A DNA stretch of 10,260 nucleotides from an uncultured Acetobacteraceae bacterium (GTDB lineage: Bacteria; Pseudomonadota; Alphaproteobacteria; Acetobacterales; Acetobacteraceae): NCBI GenBank assembly GCA_937874445.1, contig CALNAL010000021.1, forward strand, positions 1 through 10,260, given 5' to 3'. A program made the translations under genes and the position numbers. This document shows, piece by piece, positions 1-4,760 of the stretch (position 1 is the stretch's first letter; every line of letters starts with the position of its first letter). Below the pieces are notes generated by a model, which saw nothing but the letters and a program-made list of their open reading frames with translations, did no database searches and was not told the DNA's origin.

Positions 1-469
1 CGGCGGCGTCAGGGCGGGGATCAAGCAGGTCGATGACCAGCCGGCGGCCCATCCGGGAGGTGCGCAGCGTCGCCCCGGGGGCCAGGAGCAGATCCAGCTG
101 TCCGGAGGCGGCGGTCATGGACAGGACATTGCGCGGCACCCGGCTGGTGGTTTCGATCCGCGCACCGTCCAGATGCACGCCGAGGCGATCGCCGCTGCGT
201 TCCAGGCTCAGACGGGCGCCGCGGGGAGGCTCGATCACCAGGCGTCCGAAGCCCGGATGCTCCCCGATCCGCACGGTTGCCAACGGCGACGCGGGAGTGG
301 TGGCGTGGGTCGGTACGGTCTTGGGGGCCGGTGAAACGTCGGGGGACAGGGCAGGGGAGGCGGCCGGAGGCTGGGCATGGGCCGTGCCGAGCAGGGCAGC
401 CAGAAGTCCGGCCACAACCATGCTCGCACGCAGCCTGTCCGATCGGCGGTTCCCTGCCGTGCCCATCAT
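1..469 (-). CDS. Secreted protein of flagellar operon, N-terminal part only (AMIN-like beta domain; probable TPR protein)
   Basis: The reading frame opens with ATG at 469, whose ATGA overlaps the cheZ stop, and stays open for 156 codons to the window edge, so the 3' end is missing. Residues 1-32 look like a Sec signal peptide: a basic n-region (NRRSDRLR), a hydrophobic core (about 17-29) and an AHA cleavage site before Q33. A Pro/Ala/Thr-rich linker (33-62) follows. Then comes a beta-rich stretch (64-152) with VRIGEHPGFGRLVIE, GDRLGVHLDGA and GRRLVIDLLDP, the alternating pattern of AMIN-like domains. Large exported proteins with such an N-terminus followed by TPR repeats occur in flagellar clusters of Rhodospirillales, but the TPR part would lie outside the window, so that identity is inference. 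Translational coupling to cheZ suggests co-expression with the motor genes. The function is unknown. A second in-frame ATG at 466 is an equally possible start. Confidence 0.72.
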   Translation of the reverse strand, partial: MMGTAGNRRSDRLRASMVVAGLLAALLGTAHAQPPAASPALSPDVSPAPKTVPTHATTPASPLATVRIGEHPGFGRLVIEPPRGARLSLERSGDRLGVHLDGARIETTSRVPRNVLSMTAASGQLDLLLAPGATLRTSRMGRRLVIDLLDPRPDAA

Positions 470-1116
470 TCGAAACTTGCTAGCAGCTTGTCGATGTCGG
501 ACTGGTCCATCGCGGCATCCGGCAGTTGCGGCCCTTGCAGCAGTCTGTCGCCCGAAGGCGGTGACAGAAGGGGCGCTGGAGAGGAATCCTCCGGCACGCC
601 GAAGGTGGTGACGATCTGTGCCACCTTCATCTCGATGGTTTTCAGCGTCGCCACCACCTTGCTGATGCGCTGGCCCGTGATGTCCTGGAAGCTGCAGGCC
701 TCGTAGATGCGCGTGGTCGCTTCCTGCAGCTGCCCCGCCAGCGGCGCCTGCGCGGCTTCGAGCTTGCCGGCCACCGTATCGAGGGTCTCGCAGGTTTCGA
801 GAATGGCATTGGTGGCTTCGGCCGTGTGGGCGACGATCGCATCGAGCTCGTCGGTGGCCGAGGGGATGTGGCTGGCACTGATGTCGTTGATGCGCAGCGC
901 GGCGATTTCGGCCTTGGCAGAGGCGATGGTGCGGCCCAGCTCGGCCACTTCCCCGAGCAGCGCGGCCTCGGTGCCGGTGAGATCGCCCGACATCGTCGTC
1001 AGCACTGCGTGCACCACTTCCGCCACCATCTCGGGGGCCGGTTCGGGATGCGCTATGCGGATGCGGTCGAGTCGCTCCTGCAATTCCGGCGGGATCGATG
1101 GCACGGTGTCAGGCAT
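466..1116 (-). CDS. cheZ: CheY-P phosphatase CheZ
   Basis: A 216-residue protein that accelerates dephosphorylation of CheY-P in the cytoplasm and so ends the motor-switching signal. The long helical region (about 40-172) carries the family signature CSFQDITGQRISKV at 141-154. By alignment with the E. coli motif, D145 and Q149 correspond to the acidic residue and the catalytic glutamine (Q147 in E. coli) of the phosphatase site. A Pro/Ser-rich linker (174-200) leads to a C-terminal peptide, DQSDIDKLLASFE, equivalent to the E. coli CheZ tail that docks on CheY. The start at 1116 is chosen because MPDTVPSIPPELQERL begins the family-like region and an AAGGTG sits just upstream. The longer open frame to 1188 runs through cheY coding sequence. 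It overlaps the cheY end by 8 bp and is overlapped by the next gene at ATGA, which implies translational coupling. The length matches CheZ proteins (about 210-220 residues). Confidence 0.9.
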   Translation of the reverse strand: MPDTVPSIPPELQERLDRIRIAHPEPAPEMVAEVVHAVLTTMSGDLTGTEAALLGEVAELGRTIASAKAEIAALRINDISASHIPSATDELDAIVAHTAEATNAILETCETLDTVAGKLEAAQAPLAGQLQEATTRIYEACSFQDITGQRISKVVATLKTIEMKVAQIVTTFGVPEDSSPAPLLSPPSGDRLLQGPQLPDAAMDQSDIDKLLASFE

Positions 1117-1489
1117 GACCGAGCACCTTTCCGATCTTGTCGCGCAGCGTTTCGGCATTGAAGGGCTTGACGATGTAGTTCGAGACACCCGCCTGCTTGG
1201 CCGCCACGACGTTTTCCGTTTTGCTCTCGGCCGTGATCATGATGAACGGCGTGGCCTTCAGGCGCGCGTCGGCGCGCACTTCCTGCAGGAGCTGCAAGCC
1301 GGTCATCGGCTGCATGTTCCAATCGCTGATGATCAGGCCGAAATTGCCGGCACGCAGCTTGGCCAGAGCCTCGGCTCCGTCGGTGGCTTCCTCGACATTG
1401 TTGATCTCGATCTGTTTGAGGAGGTTGCGGATGATGCGCAGCATTGTCTTGTAGTCATCGACAATCAGCACGTTCAGGTTCTTGTCCAT
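1109..1489 (-). CDS. cheY: Chemotaxis response regulator CheY (single receiver domain)
   Basis: A 126-residue stand-alone receiver with no output domain. Every landmark is present: the acidic pair D11-D12 in LIVDDY, the phosphorylated aspartate D56 in IISDWNM, the switch threonine T86 in MITAES, the aromatic Y105, and K108-P109 in IVKPF. Phospho-CheY is expected to bind the FliM N-terminus, encoded in the same operon, and change motor rotation. CheZ, encoded next, would remove the phosphate. The start is supported by an AGGAG that overlaps the stop codon of the preceding gene and lies about 10 bases before the ATG. The gene sits inside a structural flagellar operon. No cheA, cheW or receptor gene is in the window, so its kinase must be encoded elsewhere. 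Another single-domain receiver is possible in principle, but the adjacent cheZ makes CheY the natural reading. Confidence 0.92.
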   Translation of the reverse strand: MDKNLNVLIVDDYKTMLRIIRNLLKQIEINNVEEATDGAEALAKLRAGNFGLIISDWNMQPMTGLQLLQEVRADARLKATPFIMITAESKTENVVAAKQAGVSNYIVKPFNAETLRDKIGKVLGHA

Positions 1490-1504
1490 CGGTAATAGCT
1501 TCTC

Positions 1505-2272
1505 CTAGTTCGGCGCGGGCGTGATCGCGTGGGTGCGCATCTCGGCCAGTTCGGCGGTGACCATGCGGGCCCGTTCCGGCTGCATGATCGCAAGAATTGC
1601 CGCCGCTTTGCGGTCGTTCATTCGGTCGAGGACCGGAAGCAGCACCGGCAGGTCGAGATCGTTGAAAATCGTCGCGGCATCGCGCGGCTTCATGCTCTCG
1701 TAGAGTTTGACCAACCCTTTCCAGTTCGCTTCGTCATGGGCCGTGCGGGCCGCGTTGAGGGCTTCGAGGCGTTTCTGGAGGGAGTTCAGCTCGTCGATGC
1801 GTGCGGCCAGTCGCTTTTCGGCTGCGGCCACCGCGGCCTCGCGGGCAGTCAGGGACTGGGCTTGCGTGTCGAGTTCGCGATTGCGGCTGCGCAGGTCGAG
1901 CAGGATGGCGCGTTCACTGTCCGAGATCGGCGGCGCGGCGGGCAGCACCTGCTCCACGGGAGGGGCCGGCGGCGAGGCGGCGGAGCGGGGCGCTGCCGCC
2001 GTGGACCCGACCTCGGCGGTTGCTTTTTGCCCTGCCGGCCCGGGAGGGGCCTGCGCCGGCAGGACTGTCGCAGATGGGGCTGCCGCGGACTGGGCTGCCG
2101 CGAGTTGGGCGGATGTCCCGGGAGCGGCCGGGGCCGGGGCGGCCTTGGCGGCGGCAACCGCCTGTGAGGGCGCCACGGCTCGTACCAGCGCGACGGACTT
2201 GGCTCCCAGCAGGACCGCCATCGCCAGGATGGTCATGGGCAGCAATCGGGGTGCGGGAAGGTGCAGGCGCAT
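1505..2272 (-). CDS. MotE-family protein with MgtE_N-type domain (flagellar motor accessory)
   Basis: A 255-residue protein in four parts: a hydrophobic N-terminal segment (about 12-30; uncleaved anchor or signal), a very Ala/Pro-rich linker (33-115), a charged coiled coil (117-180), and a C-terminal helical domain (184-245) with LVKLYESMKPRDAATIFNDLD and MNDRKAAAILAIM. Paired helices of the form MKP-AA-IF-L and M-RKAA-IL are the hallmark of the MgtE N-terminal domain, shared with MotE proteins. In Sinorhizobium, MotE is a periplasmic chaperone for the motor protein MotC. Whether this protein does the same is not shown, and no motC is present here. The 15-bp gap to the upstream gene contains an AGGGA ribosome site. 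The stop codon overlaps the cheY ribosome-binding site. The low-complexity linker probably spans periplasm or peptidoglycan. It is named from domain architecture and flagellar context; the exact role is open. Confidence 0.8.
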   Translation of the reverse strand: MRLHLPAPRLLPMTILAMAVLLGAKSVALVRAVAPSQAVAAAKAAPAPAAPGTSAQLAAAQSAAAPSATVLPAQAPPGPAGQKATAEVGSTAAAPRSAASPPAPPVEQVLPAAPPISDSERAILLDLRSRNRELDTQAQSLTAREAAVAAAEKRLAARIDELNSLQKRLEALNAARTAHDEANWKGLVKLYESMKPRDAATIFNDLDLPVLLPVLDRMNDRKAAAILAIMQPERARMVTAELAEMRTHAITPAPN

Positions 2273-2287
2273 TCTAGGGAATCCCTT

Positions 2288-2791
2288 TCATCGGGCTGCA
2301 CGCAACGCCCGCAGCAGGTCGCGTTCGGCCTGGCTGCGCAACCGCGGTTCGGGCGCCCCCGTGGCGGAGGGATCGGGGGAACCTTCCGACCCGCCCAATC
2401 CAGATGGGGCCAGTCTTGGACCCGGCAGCGGGGTGCTGGGCAGGAACGGTTCCCCCGAGGATTCCTGCGTGAGTCCCCGCCCCTGGCGAATGAGCGTTTC
2501 CAGCCGGTCGGCCAGCCGCTCGCCCCGCTCGGAGAGGAAGGCCAGGTCGTCCTTGAGGCCGTTGGCTGCCTCGATCTGGCGCTGGATGCCGCGTCCGGCT
2601 CCCTCCGTTGCGGCGCGCAGCCGCTCGATCCCCTCCTCGGCGGCATGTGTCGAGGCGTTGAAGCCGTTCACCAGTTCTTCCAGCGAGGCCCGGTCGCGCT
2701 TGAGGACCCCCAGGGCCCGCTCCAGCCGCAGCGCCTGGAACAAGGTCGCAGACAGCAGCACCAGAAGAATGATTTCGAGTAGCCATTCCAT
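2288..2791 (-). CDS. DUF6468 protein, membrane-anchored coiled coil of flagellar operon
   Basis: A 167-residue protein with no known biochemical activity. It begins with a hydrophobic segment (MEWLLEIILLVLLSATLF, residues 1-18), immediately followed by a long amphipathic, highly charged helix (about 19-105: LRLERALGVLKRDRASLEEL, then FNASTHAAEEGIERL). A disordered Pro/Gly/Ser-rich region (108-148) and a short basic helical tail (150-167, ERDLLRALRAAR) complete it. I recognise this architecture and the RLERALGVLKRDR core as the DUF6468 family, which is found beside fliM in alphaproteobacterial flagellar loci. Topology suggests one membrane pass with a coiled coil on one face, as expected for a scaffold or stator-associated protein, but that is inference. 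The start at 2791 is preceded by AGGA eight bases upstream, and 33 bp separate it from the fliM stop. A shadow frame beginning MSSRQQDPQDG a few bases upstream was not accepted. Confidence 0.75.
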   Translation of the reverse strand: MEWLLEIILLVLLSATLFQALRLERALGVLKRDRASLEELVNGFNASTHAAEEGIERLRAATEGAGRGIQRQIEAANGLKDDLAFLSERGERLADRLETLIRQGRGLTQESSGEPFLPSTPLPGPRLAPSGLGGSEGSPDPSATGAPEPRLRSQAERDLLRALRAAR

Positions 2792-2824
2792 CTTGGGGAT
2801 CCTGTTGCCGGGAAGACATTTTAC

Positions 2825-3907
2825 TCACCGCTCGACGGGCGGCGTGCGCGGCAGTTCGCGATCGATGCGCACTGCCATGCGACTCTTGCGCCGGCCGACC
2901 TTGCCCTCGAACAGCGGCACCGCACCGCAGCGCAGCTGCACTTCCGAGCCCGGGCTGCAGTTGAGGGTGATCTTGCTGCCGGGCTCGAGCGACATCACCT
3001 CGGAGAGCTTCATGACCTGCTCGTCGAGTACGGCCGAGATGTCCACCTCGGTGTTCCACAGCTCCTCTGCAAGATGGGTTTCCCAGATCGAGTCGCGGCC
3101 GAACTTCTCGCCCATGAACTGCTGCAGCAGCAGCTCGCGCACCGGCTCGAGCGTGGCGTACGGCAGCAGCAGCTCCAGCCGCCCGCCGCGATCCTCCATG
3201 TCGATGCGCAGCCGGGCCAGGACCGCCGCATTGGAAAGCCGCGAGATGGTGGCGAAGCGCGGGTTCACCTCGAGCCGTTCGAAGCGGAAGGTCACCGGGC
3301 AGAGCGGATCGAAGCTTGCCGCCAGATCGGTCAGCACCACCTGGATCAGCCGCTCCACCAGAGTGCGCTCGATGGTGGTGTAGGGCCGTCCCTCAATGCG
3401 CATCGCCGCCGTGCCGCGCCGTCCGCCCAGCAGCACGTCGACGATCGAATAGATCATCGCGGAATCGACGACCATCAGCCCGTAGTTGTCCCACTCCTCG
3501 GCCTTGAACACCGCCAGCATCGCCGGCAGCGGGATGGAGTTGAGGTAGTCCCCGAAACGCAACGAGAGGATGTTGTCGATGCCAACCTCGACGTTGTCGG
3601 AGGTGAAGTTGCGCAGAGAGGTGGACATGATGCGCACCAGCCGATCGAAGACGATCTCCAGCATCGGCAGGCGTTCGTAGCTGACCAGCCCGGAGCTGAT
3701 GATGCGCTGCATGCCGCTGCGCACCTCGCCCGAGGAGGGCCCTTCGTCGAAGCCGAGCAGGCTGTCGATTTCCGCCTGGTTGAGCACGCGTTGTGCCTGT
3801 ACCGGCTGCGCCTCGGCATCCGAGGAGGGCGCCTCGGCTTCCTCGCCGGTCTCGCTTTCGAGTTCGGCTCCCCAGGCGGCCGCGAGATCTTCGTCGGAGC
3901 CGCTCAT
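2825..3907 (-). CDS. fliM: Flagellar motor switch protein FliM
   Basis: A 360-residue C-ring component that binds CheY-P and, with FliG and FliN, sets rotation direction. Residues 41-54 (VLNQAEIDSLLGFD) are the CheY-P-binding peptide. Residues 65-255 form the CheC-like middle domain, with RLPMLEIVFDRLVRIMSTSL, the loop LLGGRRG (159-165; corresponding to the FliG-contacting GGxG motif) and the family-typical YTTIERTLVERL. The C-terminal SpoA-like domain (about 280-350) contains NTEVDISAVLDE and LEPGSKITLN, the part that pairs with FliN. The first 40 residues are an acidic extension absent from E. coli FliM. They contain DLAAAWGAEL, reminiscent of a FliN N-terminus. The start at 3907 is chosen because its ATGA overlaps the fliL stop. 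The frame stays open further upstream, but only through fliL coding sequence. No fliN or fliG lies in the window. Confidence 0.95.
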   Translation of the reverse strand: MSGSDEDLAAAWGAELESETGEEAEAPSSDAEAQPVQAQRVLNQAEIDSLLGFDEGPSSGEVRSGMQRIISSGLVSYERLPMLEIVFDRLVRIMSTSLRNFTSDNVEVGIDNILSLRFGDYLNSIPLPAMLAVFKAEEWDNYGLMVVDSAMIYSIVDVLLGGRRGTAAMRIEGRPYTTIERTLVERLIQVVLTDLAASFDPLCPVTFRFERLEVNPRFATISRLSNAAVLARLRIDMEDRGGRLELLLPYATLEPVRELLLQQFMGEKFGRDSIWETHLAEELWNTEVDISAVLDEQVMKLSEVMSLEPGSKITLNCSPGSEVQLRCGAVPLFEGKVGRRKSRMAVRIDRELPRTPPVER

Positions 3908-4434
3908 TGTACCAGCATCTCCGTGAAGAGCACGTCGGTGGCGCGCGCCGGGGCGATCGCGATGTTGGCCCGCGCGAGCAGTTCCTCGCGCAGCCGCCAG
4001 GTTCCCTCCGAGCCGCGCAGCTCCTCGGGGCGCATCTCGCGCAGGTAGGTCTGGAACAGGTCCTGCAGCCGGGGCAGTGCCGCCTGCGCCGCCGGGAGAT
4101 CCTCGGGGCGCGCCAACTCGATGCGCGCGTGCAGCTTGATGAAGCTGGCCCGCCGGCCGGGGGGGACGTTGAGGTTGGCGATCATGTCGGGCAGGTCGAG
4201 CGCGGGCGGTGCCTTGGGGGCCTCGGCCTTGGCCTCGCCGGCGGGCTTGCCGGCCTCGGCGGCCTCGGCCGCGGGTTTCGCATCGTGTCCGAGCATGTGC
4301 GGCAGCACGCCGGAGAACCACAGCCCGGCCGCGATCGCGCCCAGCAGCGCCGGTAACGCGAGCAGAATCAGGCGCCGCTTGCCGCCTCGTTTGGCCGGCT
4401 CCGCCACGGGGGCTGCTGCTGCTGCCGTCGCCAT
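3904..4434 (-). CDS. fliL: Flagellar basal-body protein FliL
   Basis: A 176-residue, single-pass inner-membrane protein that surrounds the stator and supports its function under load. A short basic cytoplasmic N-terminus (PAKRGGKRR, 13-21) precedes a transmembrane helix (about 22-42), an Ala/Glu/Lys/Pro-rich periplasmic linker (51-78) and the conserved FliL domain (80-176). The domain carries DLPDMIANLNVPPGRRASFIKL, LPRLQDLFQTYLREMRPEEL and the diagnostic ending VLFTEMLVQ. The start at 4434 gives the normal FliL length and places the basic stretch directly before the membrane helix. The open frame continues upstream to 4737 but encodes an Arg/Cys-rich stretch with no family features. There is no clear Shine-Dalgarno before this ATG (GGGACAAAATCTCTC), so initiation may be weak or the start slightly different. 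It is first gene of the leftward operon and overlaps fliM by 4 bp. Confidence 0.9.
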   Translation of the reverse strand: MATAAAAAPVAEPAKRGGKRRLILLALPALLGAIAAGLWFSGVLPHMLGHDAKPAAEAAEAGKPAGEAKAEAPKAPPALDLPDMIANLNVPPGRRASFIKLHARIELARPEDLPAAQAALPRLQDLFQTYLREMRPEELRGSEGTWRLREELLARANIAIAPARATDVLFTEMLVQ

Positions 4435-4505
4435 GAGAGATTTTGTCCCACACCACTCGGAAATGCGCCGCGGGCCCGTCCCCGGCGATGTCCGACATGC
4501 TCGGC

Positions 4506-4520
4506 GCATCGGGTTAACCA
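4506..4520 (-). promoter_or_regulatory. Weak sigma-54-like promoter candidate toward fliL
   Basis: Read on the minus strand this is TGGTTAACCCGATGC. It has GG and GC separated by exactly 10 bases, as sigma-54 requires, but only part of the flanking consensus (TGG and TGC match; the CACG block does not). The start point would fall near 4494, about 60 bases ahead of fliL. Support is weak: the dinucleotide pair with correct spacing is common by chance in G+C-rich DNA. Confidence 0.25.
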
Positions 4521-4533
4521 ACCCTTGAAAAGC

Positions 4534-4548
4534 CGGCAAAAACCGCCG
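4534..4548. promoter_or_regulatory. Dyad A (CGGCA-N5-CGCCG), putative enhancer-binding-protein site
   Basis: The sequence CGGCAAAAACCGCCG is an imperfect inverted repeat. With the flanking bases, CCGGC and GCCGG form perfect 5-bp arms at 4533-4537 and 4545-4549. It lies about 150 bp upstream of the predicted flgF start point and about 50 bp upstream of the weak fliL candidate. Its layout matches dyad B at 4601-4615. Flagellar sigma-54 activators such as Caulobacter FlbD bind G+C-rich dyads with an A/T-rich centre at comparable distances. Assignment to such an activator is inference. Confidence 0.45.
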
Positions 4549-4600
4549 GGTGACAGGAACCCCGCGCGATCTTGGCGCCCTCCGGCCGGCAGTGCCTGCC

Positions 4601-4615
4601 CGGCATTTCCTGCCG
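4601..4615. promoter_or_regulatory. Dyad B (CGGCA-N5-TGCCG), putative enhancer-binding-protein site
   Basis: The sequence CGGCATTTCCTGCCG is a perfect 5-bp inverted repeat around a 5-bp centre. Its centre is 67 bp from that of dyad A and about 85 bp upstream of the predicted sigma-54 start point of flgF, a usual enhancer distance. Sharing the same half-site and spacing with dyad A argues for one regulator binding both. Confidence 0.45.
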
Positions 4616-4666
4616 CAGCTCAGGGCGGGGAGAGACGTTTTCCCCGGGAATCCGCCACTTTGGCAT

Positions 4667-4681
4667 TGGCACGCGACTTGC
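4667..4681 (+). promoter_or_regulatory. Sigma-54 (RpoN) promoter for flgFGAH
   Basis: TGGCACGCGACTTGC matches the sigma-54 core TGGCACG-N4-TTGC at every specified position. The -24 GG is at 4668-4669 and the -12 GC at 4680-4681, with the obligatory 10 bases between them. The start point would be near 4693, leaving a leader of about 68 bases before the flgF GTG. Sigma-54 control of rod/hook-class flagellar genes is established in several alphaproteobacteria. Here it depends on an activator not encoded in the window. Confidence 0.8.
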
Positions 4682-4747
4682 GCTTGTCCTGGCGGCTTGC
4701 CTCGCAGCTTGTTGGCAACGCGGCCCTTCCTGGTCACGGCCGAACAC

Positions 4748-4751
4748 GGAG
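4748..4751 (+). promoter_or_regulatory. Ribosome-binding site that fixes the flgF GTG start
   Basis: GGAG lies nine bases before the GTG at 4761. The only nearby ATG (4756) is in another frame and encodes a short out-of-frame peptide. This site, together with the predicted transcription start at about 4693, rules out the upstream in-frame starts. Confidence 0.7.
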
Positions 4752-4760
4752 ATCGATGCG

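Larger units (their letters stand above)
4435..4760. promoter_or_regulatory. Divergent fliL / flgF intergenic control region
   Basis: These 326 bp separate two divergently transcribed flagellar operons, and I see no convincing coding sequence in them. Three things stand out: a near-consensus sigma-54 promoter toward flgF, two matched 15-bp dyads (CGGCA-N5-YGCCG), and a weak GG-N10-GC match toward fliL. The arrangement fits a shared enhancer region in which an NtrC-family flagellar activator (FlbD/FleQ/FlrC-type) could control both operons. The open frame running into flgF through this region contains an accidental lipobox-like stretch (LAACLAAC) but is unlikely to be translated. Confidence 0.7.

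Noticed and set aside
707..1495. Plus-strand open frame of 262 codons antisense to cheZ and cheY
   Set aside because: The residue content is typical of a shadow frame and it has no domain. The opposite strand has complete cheY and cheZ motifs.
1707..3383. Plus-strand open frame of 558 codons antisense to the motE-like, DUF6468 and fliM genes
   Set aside because: Its product is a low-complexity Ser/Arg/Ala string with no recognisable domain. Long antisense frames are expected opposite G+C-rich codons, and the minus-strand genes are clearly real.
2825..4498. A 557-codon extended fliM frame
   Set aside because: The extra upstream part is fliL DNA in another frame. The fliM start at 3907 overlaps the fliL stop and gives a normal-length protein.
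4435..4737. N-terminal extension of fliL up to 4737
   Set aside because: It encodes an Arg/Cys-rich stretch with no FliL features and would run across the control region. The 176-residue form has a proper basic N-terminus and membrane helix.
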